NCBI GenBank assembly: GCA_016350165.1
Contig: CP066225.1
Span: 1,240,001 to 1,304,000, forward strand
DNA: 64,000 nucleotides
Origin: Planctomycetota bacterium
GTDB lineage: Bacteria > Planctomycetota > Phycisphaerae > Phycisphaerales > Phycisphaeraceae
Reading direction: 5' to 3'
Shown: positions 1-7,733 of the stretch, piece by piece
Position numbering within the stretch: position 1 is the stretch's first letter
Layout: every line of letters starts with the position of its first letter
The notes under the pieces: model-generated
Seen by the model: the letters and a program-made list of their open reading frames with translations, nothing else
Told to the model about the DNA's origin: nothing
Databases searched by the model: none
Position numbers and translations under genes: made by a program

Positions 1-634
1 TCTCCTCTATACTCATATCTTTGCCTACTATTTCACATCGTCAATAATCACTCATTCCATAATTTCACCTGAAGAACAACCTTATCTTTTCATATCCGAT
101 AAGAACCTATGAACACACAACACAACACACCTAACTCTTGATTAGACCCCAATAATCATGGGAATATCCCACCCCAGCCCATTACATAAACTCGCGACTA
201 TCTATACCACAACACACCATCACCCCATTCTTCTCAGCTTCATTCTTCCTCATCAATTATCGCGACTTCAATACATCTAAATCACGATCTTCATATTCAT
301 ACATACACATTTGTCAGCATGCTCAGGAACCTGCCTAACACATTGATATATCTGTAAGTATAAGACCCCAAACCCAATTGAAACCTATTTTAAACACGCT
401 AAACACGATCTAAAGACAAATCATTTTCTTTACCTTATATCTATTCACCCTGCCCCGACATTCACACACCCAACCCGCTAATTTTTTTCAATTTCGGTTG
501 CTTTAGCAAAAAAAAAGGCTTTAATCCTTCACCTACAAGAGACACTTAATCACAACCAAACAACATGAGCTATAGGAGCTATCTAATCACTTTAGCACTA
601 ATACAATGCACCCTTATTCAGCAGGAAAAGTGAA
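1..634. other. Intergenic, AT-rich, no gene seen
   Basis: No reading frame with plausible codon use or a ribosome site is visible on either strand. The stretch is C/A-rich on the + strand like the following 7 kb. It holds one degenerate member of the CTAA-N7-GATTAG palindrome family at 131-145. The last 40 bases probably carry the promoter and leader of the gene at 635. Confidence 0.5.
131..145. repeat. Degenerate copy of CTAAYCAWYGATTAG palindrome
   Basis: Reads CTAACTCTTGATTAG. The outer CTAA and TGATTAG match the four better copies at 6197, 7484, 32674 and 35444, but the centre is degraded. Kept as a weak member of the family; by itself it could be chance. Confidence 0.3.
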
Positions 635-1084
635 ATGCCAAAAAAACAAACGCTTCCCCCCACGCAGCTAGCCATGCTAGTTGTGGGAATTTCAACCGGG
701 CTTCTAGCCCTCCAAAACCTCGCCTACGCATCGTCATACAAATACTCGAAACAAAATGATAGAAAATTCAAATTTAAAACCCCACCCCCACCAATTGATT
801 CGCACAACCTCTTAAAACTCGCTCAGTGGACCAGTAAATTTTGCTGCTATAACCCTACAACAATCACAGCAAACATCACCAACGAAATGCTCCTCCAATG
901 TGTTCTATCAAACACACCACGCACCTCCACAACAGACTACTTCAATACAGACATAACACTGCAAATCATTGCAGCAAACCTCAGAACAGCAATTGCTTCG
1001 AACCTACCTCACCCTACGAACCTCGAGCCACTCATTGATCGGGCTTACACAAACCTTAGCAGTAAAGAAGATTCATTCTTCTAA
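635..1084 (+). CDS. Hypothetical secreted protein
   Basis: A 149-residue protein that I do not recognise. Residues 1-32 form a signal peptide: basic MPKK start, hydrophobic LAMLVVGISTGLLAL core and an AYA/S cleavage-like site. The mature part is polar with a proline run (TPPPPI) near residue 50 and a vicinal cysteine pair (FCCY) near residue 70, plus one more cysteine downstream, so a disulfide is possible. It is followed at once by a strong terminator and is therefore monocistronic. Codon use (C-ending, Asn/Thr-rich) fits the downstream genes, which supports it being real. No domain or function can be assigned; export across the inner membrane is the only inference. Confidence 0.6.
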   Translation: MPKKQTLPPTQLAMLVVGISTGLLALQNLAYASSYKYSKQNDRKFKFKTPPPPIDSHNLLKLAQWTSKFCCYNPTTITANITNEMLLQCVLSNTPRTSTTDYFNTDITLQIIAANLRTAIASNLPHPTNLEPLIDRAYTNLSSKEDSFF

Positions 1085-1169
1085 CCAGCAATACAGCACA
1101 GCACTAACACACTAAATTTACAGTAGACATTTTCTCTAAATCATTCTCTTAGTCATACTACCTGACTCA

Positions 1170-1196
1170 CAGCCTGGCACATGCCAGGCTGTTTTT
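1170..1196 (+). terminator. Rho-independent terminator
   Basis: Perfect 10-bp stem CAGCCTGGCA/TGCCAGGCTG with a 2-nt spacer, followed by five T. It lies 85 bp after the stop of the secreted protein gene at 635-1084. Confidence 0.9.
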
Positions 1197-1513
1197 CATT
1201 CCCTCCCATTTATCACCCCTATACACAACAAACACCTCACCTACCGCCATCAAATCTCAGCCATGCACCCCCTCTCGCCATTTTTTTTCAGCATCTCTCC
1301 AATCTATAAACCTCGCAAAAACAATAATTAACCTTATCCTGTATATACATTTATCGCTATCAGTATATATACATTGTATTGACGCGGGACACATCCCACA
1401 TTACGATGAACTCAGCCCTCACAAACACAGCATCCAATCAAACAACCGCTACGCACCCTTCCACAGGCAATCTGCCTGCAAAATCAGGCCAACACGCGAC
1501 AAAAGGAATCACA

Positions 1514-2287
1514 ATGCCAAACCAAACAAACAAAGCGTTCACTCTAATTGAACTTCTTGTTGTCATATCTATCATCGCTTTGCTCATCGGAATACTTCTG
1601 CCAGCACTCGGCGCTGCAAGACAAAGCGCACAATCAATCAAATGCGCCACGCAAATGCGGCAGTTCACCCAGGCAAATCACATGTACGCCAACGACAACG
1701 ATGACTCCATCGTCCCCGCACGTTCAGGCGGATCTAACATCGACGTCACTGATTACTGGGCACACGACCTCTACCCATACATCGGCCAAGGAGAACTCGA
1801 CCAATCCGGCGCAGCTATCGAACTCGACACCGCAGATGCCGACAACGTTTTTGTCTGCCCATCATCCATCAACGGCTACAAATTCTCCGACGACAACGAG
1901 CAAGAACCAAACATGGCCTCACCTTGGTACCGCTACACCTACAGCTTCAACCTCCTCGCACCTCACTGGTCACTCAAACGTGCTGGTATCGATGGCACAT
2001 GGGACTACATCGTCTCCGGCGGAGCAAAACTCACCAGCATCATGCGACCAACCGAAACAGCATTCCTTCTCGAAGGTAGTGGCTACTACATCAACACCGA
2101 CATGTACTGGCTCGGCGGCGCATACCCAACTCTCGCAACAGGCCTTGCTCCTCACAACAGCGACTCTGCAAACGTCCCTTACTACGATGGCCACACCGCT
2201 AACGTCAAGCCTCGCACCGAAGTACCTATGAACAGCGACGCCATCTTCTGGGGCGGATCAAACCAAACCAACACCTACAAAGACTAA
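1514..2287 (+). CDS. Prepilin-like protein with H-X9-DG-type C-terminus
   Basis: A 257-residue single-pass protein of the type II pseudopilin-like family that is greatly expanded in planctomycetes. The leader MPNQTNKA is followed by FTLIEL with the conserved Glu at +5 and a ~20-residue hydrophobic helix (VVISIIALLIGILLPAL), as needed for prepilin peptidase cleavage and methylation. The C-terminal part has a histidine followed ten residues later by YDGH, the 'H-X9-DG' processing-associated signature. I chose the ATG at 1514 because AAAGGAA lies 7 nt upstream and the leader then has normal length; the frame is open back to 1379 but those 45 residues look non-coding. Unlike the array at 24.8-30.9 kb it stands alone and ends in its own terminator. 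Cell-surface or secretion-linked role by family; exact function unknown. Confidence 0.9.
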   Translation: MPNQTNKAFTLIELLVVISIIALLIGILLPALGAARQSAQSIKCATQMRQFTQANHMYANDNDDSIVPARSGGSNIDVTDYWAHDLYPYIGQGELDQSGAAIELDTADADNVFVCPSSINGYKFSDDNEQEPNMASPWYRYTYSFNLLAPHWSLKRAGIDGTWDYIVSGGAKLTSIMRPTETAFLLEGSGYYINTDMYWLGGAYPTLATGLAPHNSDSANVPYYDGHTANVKPRTEVPMNSDAIFWGGSNQTNTYKD

Positions 2288-2395
2288 ACCTCCACAAAAC
2301 CAAAGCACAACGCATTTATCTCATATAAGACACAGTAAATCACACACCGATTTTGTACTACTCATCCCACTGACCTTTGAGTAGTCATGCATCGC

Positions 2396-2429
2396 GGCAC
2401 AGACAGCAAAACTGCCTCTGTGCCTTTTT
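2396..2429 (+). terminator. Rho-independent terminator
   Basis: Stem GGCACAGA/TCTGTGCC, loop containing CAGCAAAACTGCC which can extend the stem, then five T. It closes the prepilin-like gene at 1514-2287. Confidence 0.85.
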
Positions 2430-2509
2430 CTTTGTGCATAAATACCTATAAAACAGCATATTAACCACATTCCCCTGCCTTTTTGCCTTCACAAATTCAC
2501 GCAAAAAAC

Positions 2510-2551
2510 TTGAGCAACTATCCACGCCAAACCATTGCAGCAGTTGCTCAA
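2510..2551. repeat. Perfect 10-bp inverted repeat
   Basis: TTGAGCAACT at 2510-2519 and its exact complement AGTTGCTCAA at 2542-2551, separated by 22 bases. No T-run follows, so it is not a standard terminator. It lies 3 bp before the possible small reading frame at 2554 and could be an operator or an RNA hairpin. Confidence 0.6.
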
Positions 2552-2553
2552 CG

Positions 2554-2775
2554 ATGATACTTTCAGACCGCTGCCACGCAATTCATATCCGACGCCCAAC
2601 ACGGAGACATCATCATTTCACCACCATTCTCATGATCTCACTCACCTCTTTTCTTCTCACACCACTCTTACACGCAACCACCAAACAGGACATCCTCAAC
2701 CAATCCGTCGCTGGTACCCATGGGCGTCTCAACTACCGATACGTCGCAGCCCAAAAAACACATCGCCCATTTTAA
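2554..2775 (+). CDS. Possible small secreted protein
   Basis: A 73-codon frame whose later part has the strong C-ending codon bias of the neighbouring genes. An internal ATG at 2632 would begin MISLTSFLLTPLLHA, a short but convincing signal peptide, followed by about 32 polar residues. No recognised domain and no clear ribosome site at either start. It lies between a terminator and the leader of the first PEP-CTERM gene. It may be a genuine small exported peptide, or the remnant of a longer gene; I lean slightly against it. Confidence 0.28.
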   Translation: MILSDRCHAIHIRRPTRRHHHFTTILMISLTSFLLTPLLHATTKQDILNQSVAGTHGRLNYRYVAAQKTHRPF

Positions 2776-2815
2776 CATCACCACACCCAAAACTAATCCA
2801 CCACCTATACAGTAC

Positions 2816-2939
2816 CATTTTTTATTGCATATTCATCACGATGATTTACAATCCACATGGATCATATCAACGGGCAAAGCACTTCTGTATCTGCTCCCCT
2901 TAACAATATCAATCGCCTATGTTTCTTGGAGGGCAATCC
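2816..2939 (+). promoter_or_regulatory. Conserved leader of PEP-CTERM gene, copy A
   Basis: This stretch matches 5146-5268 almost base for base from CATTTTTTATTGCATAT to the start codon. Best conserved are TCAACGGGCAA, GCACTTCTGT-TCTGC and CAATATCAATCGCCTATG, ending in a GGAGGGC ribosome site. GGG-CAA-AGCA can pair with TGCT-CCCC around CTTCTGTATC; copy B keeps the pairing with changed bases. It is either a cis-acting RNA in the 5' UTR or a promoter/UTR carried along by duplication. It matches no riboswitch class I know; GGGCAAA recalls c-di-GMP-I but the second conserved strand is missing. Confidence 0.6.
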
Positions 2940-3719
2940 ATGTCACAACTACTTAAACGCGCTCAAAATATCGCCGCATCATCCGCGCTCGCAACTACAG
3001 CACTCACCATCGCACCCATCGACGTCGCATCCGCCAGCGTCGACCCCGGCTTCACACTCACTGAAACTAAAGCCATCATGGGTTCATCCGGCGGCAGCGC
3101 AACACATGAAACTTTCCCTTCCAACACAATGTCGCTCACATCCTTAACACCAAACACTGCATCAATCACAGCCAACACCACAATCTCACCTACGTACGAA
3201 CAATCCACTCAGCCAGCATTTTCATGGAATGGTAATTTCCACGGCACCATCAATGAGGGCGATCTACTCACGATGGATTTCAATTTCAACGTCATCACCA
3301 GCACCGCCAACGAAGCCGACACGCTCATCATCTACGTCGGAATCACTGATGCAAATCAATTTCCCATTTACTTGGATCCCAACAAAACACTCAGTACATC
3401 CGTCTCTCCAGATAGCTATATTTACGCTTCATCAGTTGAAACAATTGATGACAAAAAAATTCACAACTTCAAGATCGATACGCCCATCTCAAAAGCAATC
3501 ACAGCCTTAAACAATAACCCAGCAACCCAATGGGGGCCTGATCTTAAATGGTATGCAAGCTTCTACTTCACCTCCGGCATCGACAAACAATCACCCAACA
3601 TCACACTGGACATCCCCGTCAACGGCTTCCGCATTGGTATCAACGACATCCCCGAACCATCATCTATCCTACTATTAGGCTCCGCAGGCCTTCTACTCCT
3701 AAGACGCAAACACGCATAA
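2940..3719 (+). CDS. PEP-CTERM exported protein, copy A
   Basis: A 259-residue protein with an N-terminal signal peptide (MSQLLKRAQ... ending in ASASV near residue 34), a Ser/Thr/Asn-rich beta-type middle domain, and a C-terminal PEP-CTERM signal: IPEPSSILLLGSAGLLLLRRKHA. The PEP motif, hydrophobic helix and Arg/Lys tail direct sorting by an exosortase, known for surface and biofilm-matrix proteins. No exosortase gene is in the window. The ATG at 2940 is chosen because GGAGGG precedes it by 6 nt; an in-frame ATG 21 nt upstream would overlap that site. Paralogue of 5269-6081: both share ASAGFTL-like mature starts, W-G-x-G-x-EGD-L, and F-x-GIN-IPEP. The GT4 gene at 3785 follows after a terminator. 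Confidence 0.9.
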   Translation: MSQLLKRAQNIAASSALATTALTIAPIDVASASVDPGFTLTETKAIMGSSGGSATHETFPSNTMSLTSLTPNTASITANTTISPTYEQSTQPAFSWNGNFHGTINEGDLLTMDFNFNVITSTANEADTLIIYVGITDANQFPIYLDPNKTLSTSVSPDSYIYASSVETIDDKKIHNFKIDTPISKAITALNNNPATQWGPDLKWYASFYFTSGIDKQSPNITLDIPVNGFRIGINDIPEPSSILLLGSAGLLLLRRKHA

Positions 3720-3744
3720 ACCAAACCCAAAACAAAACACAAAA

Positions 3745-3771
3745 AGTCTACCACAACAGGTAGGCTTTTTT
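3745..3771 (+). terminator. Rho-independent terminator
   Basis: Stem AGTCTACC/GGTAGGCT (one G-T pair) with loop ACAACA and six T. It separates the PEP-CTERM gene from the GT4 gene, so the latter may be expressed by read-through or by its own promoter; the next start codon is only 13 bases further on. Confidence 0.85.
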
Positions 3772-3784
3772 ATAATCAATCATC

Positions 3785-5005
3785 ATGAGCAAACGAATCC
3801 TTCTCATACTACCCCAAACCAGTTTCGACTTCGCAAGCGGAGCCGCGCTCAGCGCTCGCATCCTCGCCGAAACACTCGCCAACAATCATTACCAAGTCAC
3901 CATCCTCTGCCCCACCGCCAACGAAAGCGACACTCAAAACGATCAGCATCAAAAAACGCTCGATCAATTCAACATCACACCAAACCAATATACCCTACAA
4001 AACCAGACCATTTACAACTTCAATCACAAGAACATCGAGCATCACATTCTCCACGCACAAGGCTCACCCACCACCTGGCTCGACAACAACCAAGCCGCCG
4101 ACACATTCGAACAACTCATTCAACAACAACTTCAATCATTCAACCCTCACCTCGTCTTCACCTACGGCGGCGCACACCGTTCCCACAACTGGATCAACCT
4201 CATCAAGCAATCAAACGCATCCCTCGCCTTGCTCATCTACAACTACGCCTACAGCAAAAGCCATCAATACCTCCACGCCGCCGACCTCGTCATCGTTCCC
4301 TCCCAGCACACCGCCAACTACTACCTCCAAACAACCAACACACACTGCGTCGCAATCCCAAGCCCCGTCTTCCCCGAGGTAAGCCTCGCCCCCGAACCAC
4401 GCGACCCCGTCTTCCTCACCATGATCAATCCCTCCATCGAAAAAGGGCTTCACTTCGCCACACAACTCGCTCATCAACTCGCCACCCAACGTCCCGACAT
4501 CCCCATGCTTTTCGTCGAAGGGCGTGGTTCAACAGGCCATCTCCTCGCCTCCGCCAAAGAAGCAAACATTGATCTCACCAAACATCCATCCATCATGATC
4601 GCTCAGCAAACCCACAACATCCGAGAAGTCTATCGCATCTCTCGCACCATCATCATGCCTTCAATCTTCAACGAATCCTATGGCCGAGTCGCCGCTGAAG
4701 CACTCATCAATTCAATCCCCATCATCGCATCCGACCGAGGCGCCCTCCCCGAAATCATCGCCGACAACGGGTTCGTTCTCCCCTTCCCTCCTCACATCAA
4801 CCTCAACCTCACCAAACCCGTCTCCCCAGAAGACGTCCAACCCTGGCTCGACCTCATCATCAAACTCACCGACGACCAAACTTTCTACACCCAAGCCGCC
4901 CAAAACGCCAAAGCCGCAACCCCTCGCTTCTCCAACCAAGCTTTCACCCAAAAGCTCCTCACCAGCATCAACCACCTCACAAACCAAACAACGCCTTCCA
5001 CCTAA
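3785..5005 (+). CDS. GT4-family glycosyltransferase, copy A
   Basis: A 406-residue cytosolic retaining glycosyltransferase of the GT-B fold. The N-terminal lobe starts RILLILPQTSFDFASGAA with the Gly-rich acceptor-side loop typical of GT4; the C-terminal lobe has the E-x7-E motif ESYGRVAAE followed by IIASDRGALPEI for nucleotide-sugar binding. It transfers a sugar from an NDP- or polyprenyl-type donor; the sugar cannot be told from sequence. It is a close paralogue, of identical length, of 6219-7439, and both sit directly after a PEP-CTERM gene. The link suggests glycosylation of the exported partner or synthesis of a glycan it binds; this is inference. The end of the gene (residues ~355-395, WLDLIIKLTDDQ-FYTQA) is nearly unchanged between copies. 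Confidence 0.9.
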   Translation: MSKRILLILPQTSFDFASGAALSARILAETLANNHYQVTILCPTANESDTQNDQHQKTLDQFNITPNQYTLQNQTIYNFNHKNIEHHILHAQGSPTTWLDNNQAADTFEQLIQQQLQSFNPHLVFTYGGAHRSHNWINLIKQSNASLALLIYNYAYSKSHQYLHAADLVIVPSQHTANYYLQTTNTHCVAIPSPVFPEVSLAPEPRDPVFLTMINPSIEKGLHFATQLAHQLATQRPDIPMLFVEGRGSTGHLLASAKEANIDLTKHPSIMIAQQTHNIREVYRISRTIIMPSIFNESYGRVAAEALINSIPIIASDRGALPEIIADNGFVLPFPPHINLNLTKPVSPEDVQPWLDLIIKLTDDQTFYTQAAQNAKAATPRFSNQAFTQKLLTSINHLTNQTTPST

Positions 5006-5145
5006 CCAACATTTAAATACTTCACATCTCCCCTACAGATTACCCTCTTCCTCATTCACACTAAATTCCTGCTCATTTGCCCGTAACAATCTTACCTATT
5101 CCAACATCACCCCAAACCCATACCAACACACATCGCAAACAACCT

Positions 5146-5268
5146 CATTTTTTATTGCATATCCATCACCATGACATAAAATTCACTTGGATCTTTTCAA
5201 CGGGCAAGCACTTCTGTTTCTGCACCCATATCAATATCAATCGCCTATGTTTTCCAGGAGGGCTATCT
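5146..5268 (+). promoter_or_regulatory. Conserved leader of PEP-CTERM gene, copy B
   Basis: Second copy of the leader at 2816-2939. From CATTTTTTATTGCATAT to the ATG it is 123 nt against 124 nt in copy A. It keeps TCAACGGGCAA, GCACTTCTGT, TCTGC, CAATATCAATCGCCTATG and AGGAGGGC. The putative stem is GGG-CAA-GCA...TGC-A-CCC, one pair shorter than in copy A but still able to form. The unit ends in a strong ribosome site 5 nt from the start codon. Confidence 0.6.
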
Positions 5269-6081
5269 ATGCCAACGACAACGCTCATAGAAAAAGCGAA
5301 ACAGCTTGTAAACAAAAAAACGATCGCAGCAACGGCTATCGCCATTACGCCACTCGCAACTGCCGCTCCAGACGCAAACGCTTCAGCTGGATTTACACTC
5401 GATGACGCTTTCTATACCGGAACATATTCCGGCGGCGAATTCTTTGATGATATCTATCGTGACTCAATGGATGCATCAGCTACCAACGACAACGCCATCG
5501 CATTCACATGCAACACTACACTTAATGAAGATTTCGATTCACCCATATATGTTTGGCGAGGCAAATACAACGGATCCGTATCAGAAGGCGATCAACTTGT
5601 TTTTGATTTAAGCTTCACAATAAAAGCGCCTAAAGACGCATCCGTAGGAACACCCAACTTCCAATTCCTGCTCTCTGATGCAGATGGGTTCTCCTCGGAA
5701 TCCGCAACAACGAATCCAGCGACAAGCCTTAACACCTATTTTAATATCGGCGTTTTCAATTGGTACCATTCTTTTGCCCACAACGAAACGACAACAGGCG
5801 ACATTACAACCCACACATACCACATTAAACAAAACAAAATTCTCACGAAAGATATCGAAGGTTTTGGTGACGACAACCCCGGACAATGGGATTCAGGCCT
5901 TATATGGCAACTAAAATTATCTCATAACTCAATTATGAGCTTCCTGCCAGACAAATACTACGAAATGTCCATCCAGCCCGAATCCTTCAAAGTTGGCATC
6001 AACGCCATCCCCGAACCCGCATCTATCTCACTATTAGGCATCGCAGGCCTCATCCTCACCACACACAGGCGCCGCAAATAA
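5269..6081 (+). CDS. PEP-CTERM exported protein, copy B
   Basis: A 270-residue paralogue of the protein at 2940-3719. Signal peptide up to about residue 40 (KTIAATAIAITPLATAA...ANASA), then a domain starting AGFTLDDAF, a middle W-RGKYNGSVSEGDQLVFDLSF block that matches copy A, and the PEP-CTERM tail IPEPASISLLGIAGLILTTHRRRK. The ATG at 5269 follows AGGAGGGC; the frame is open upstream to 5077 but that stretch is the conserved leader. The middle region has diverged strongly from copy A while the ends are kept, as expected of surface proteins under changing selection. Likely sorted by an exosortase encoded elsewhere. Ligand or structural role unknown. Confidence 0.9.
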   Translation: MPTTTLIEKAKQLVNKKTIAATAIAITPLATAAPDANASAGFTLDDAFYTGTYSGGEFFDDIYRDSMDASATNDNAIAFTCNTTLNEDFDSPIYVWRGKYNGSVSEGDQLVFDLSFTIKAPKDASVGTPNFQFLLSDADGFSSESATTNPATSLNTYFNIGVFNWYHSFAHNETTTGDITTHTYHIKQNKILTKDIEGFGDDNPGQWDSGLIWQLKLSHNSIMSFLPDKYYEMSIQPESFKVGINAIPEPASISLLGIAGLILTTHRRRK

Positions 6082-6105
6082 AACAACCAACAAACATAAA
6101 CTCAA

Positions 6106-6134
6106 ACCCATTGGCCAAAAACCAATGGGTTTTT
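6106..6134 (+). terminator. Rho-independent terminator
   Basis: Perfect 9-bp stem ACCCATTGG/CCAATGGGT, loop CCAAAAA, then five T. It follows the second PEP-CTERM gene exactly as the terminator at 3745 follows the first, but the sequences differ. Confidence 0.9.
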
Positions 6135-6196
6135 CATTCCCCACCTCCAATTCAACAGCTACAATAAACCACACAATTAACGAACAACCCAATTAC

Positions 6197-6211
6197 CTAA
6201 TCATCGATTAG
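6197..6211. repeat. CTAATCATCGATTAG palindrome
   Basis: 15-bp palindrome (CTAATCA/TGATTAG arms with one change at the centre), ending 7 bp before the start codon of the second GT4 gene. Other copies are at 7484, 32674 and 35444. Its position would let it act as an operator or as a hairpin over the ribosome-binding region. Confidence 0.6.
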
Positions 6212-6218
6212 ATAAAAC

Positions 6219-7439
6219 ATGAAACCACGCATCTTACTCCTGCTCCCACAATCACCCTTCGACAACGCAAGCGGTGCCGCTGTTTCATCACGCACCATCG
6301 CCGAAACACTCGCCGCCAACAATTTCACCGTCCAAACCCTCTGCCCAACCACCATCGAAAAACACAACCCCAAACACGATCACTACCAAGACCTCATCAA
6401 CCTCAAACTCAACCCCATCAACAAACAATACAACAATCAAACCATCTATCATTTCACACACAAAAACGTCGAACACACACTCCTAAAAACCAGCCTCTCC
6501 TCAAAAGATTGGCAAAACGATACTCACATCGCCGATACCTTCGAGCAGCTCCTCCACCAAACCCTAACCACCTTCAAACCTCACATCGTCATGACCTATG
6601 GCGGATCGCACCGTGGTCCCAATTGGCTAAACCTCATCAAACAATCACAAGCCGCACTCGTCCTCCTCATCCACAACCTAGCCTACAAAAGTGCAAACTA
6701 CTTCAACGCCGCCGACCTCATAATCGTCCCCTCTCAATTCACCGCCGACCACTACCACAACCTGCTAGGCTCAACCTGCACACCACTTCCAATACCCATC
6801 AACCCAACCACAATCATCCCCAACCAACCTCGCGACCCCATCTTCCTCACCATGATCAACCCCTCTCCCGAAAAAGGGCTTTTCTTCGCCATACACCTCG
6901 CCCACCATCTCGCCACAAAGCGCCCCGACATCCCCATACTCTTCGTCGAATCACGCGCCACCGCAGGCCACCTCCTCGCCGCAGCCAAACAACACAATAT
7001 CGACCTCACTCAACATGAATCCATCATGGTCACCCCACAAACAGACGACATCCGCGACATCTATCAAATCACACGCACCCTCATCATGCCTTCCATCATC
7101 CAGGAAACCGGAGGCCGCGTCGCCGCCGAAGCACTCATCAACGCCATTCCCACCATCACCTCCGACCGAGGCGCCCTCCCCGAAACCGTCTCAACCCACG
7201 GCTTCCCCCTCCCCCTCCCCAAAACCCTCAACATGCAAAACCTGGACGCCCCCATCACCCCCCAAGACACTAACCAATGGTTAGACCTGATCATCAAACT
7301 CACCGACGATCAAGCCTTCTACACGCAAGCCTCCCAAAACGCCAAAGCAGCCATCCCCCGCTTCTCTCCCGAAACCTTCACGCAAAAACTCCTTGCATGC
7401 CTCAATCCTCTCCTCATTCAAATAGCCAACCCCACCTAA
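6219..7439 (+). CDS. GT4-family glycosyltransferase, copy B
   Basis: A 406-residue paralogue of 3785-5005, aligned over its whole length. Starts RILLLLPQSPFDNASGAAVS; C-terminal lobe has E-x7-E as ETGGRVAAE and then TSDRGALPETV. Differences cluster in residues 45-75 and 205-220, acceptor-lobe loops, so acceptor choice may differ between copies while the donor site is kept (inference). The preceding 137 bp hold the terminator of the PEP-CTERM gene and a palindrome, and there is no good Shine-Dalgarno sequence (TAAAAC before ATG). The gene is very C-rich on the coding strand, like the whole 3-7.5 kb block. Confidence 0.9.
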   Translation: MKPRILLLLPQSPFDNASGAAVSSRTIAETLAANNFTVQTLCPTTIEKHNPKHDHYQDLINLKLNPINKQYNNQTIYHFTHKNVEHTLLKTSLSSKDWQNDTHIADTFEQLLHQTLTTFKPHIVMTYGGSHRGPNWLNLIKQSQAALVLLIHNLAYKSANYFNAADLIIVPSQFTADHYHNLLGSTCTPLPIPINPTTIIPNQPRDPIFLTMINPSPEKGLFFAIHLAHHLATKRPDIPILFVESRATAGHLLAAAKQHNIDLTQHESIMVTPQTDDIRDIYQITRTLIMPSIIQETGGRVAAEALINAIPTITSDRGALPETVSTHGFPLPLPKTLNMQNLDAPITPQDTNQWLDLIIKLTDDQAFYTQASQNAKAAIPRFSPETFTQKLLACLNPLLIQIANPT

Positions 7440-7483
7440 CCATCAAGTAGACTCACCCCACTTCGATTACCACAGCACGCCAT

Positions 7484-7498
7484 CTAACCATTGATTAG
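7484..7498. repeat. CTAACCATTGATTAG palindrome
   Basis: Member of the CTAAYCAWYGATTAG family, with one mismatch between the arms, 45 bp after the stop of the second GT4 gene. A second TCAATCAATCAC stretch follows. Together with 6197 it brackets that gene. Confidence 0.55.
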
Positions 7499-7733
7499 TC
7501 AATCAATCACTCCGTACATCCGCTCACCCCAAACATTACACCACCACACCATACCTTTCGCCGCAACTAAAACCTTCTCAACATCCCATCACCATCAAAC
7601 AAACAACCTCAAAACTATGTAAAATCAGCATATATCGCCCAAAAACTGCGATATCCCGCCCACCTGATGCATACACTGCTCCATGGGCAACCCAACAGAA
7701 TAAACAACCTAAATTTAGGTATAGGATAGACTT

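Noticed and set aside
2816-2939. c-di-GMP-I (GEMM) riboswitch before the PEP-CTERM genes
   Set aside because: GGGCAAA resembles the first conserved strand, but the GACGCAAAGCC strand, GNAA tetraloop and receptor are absent. Kept as an unclassified leader.
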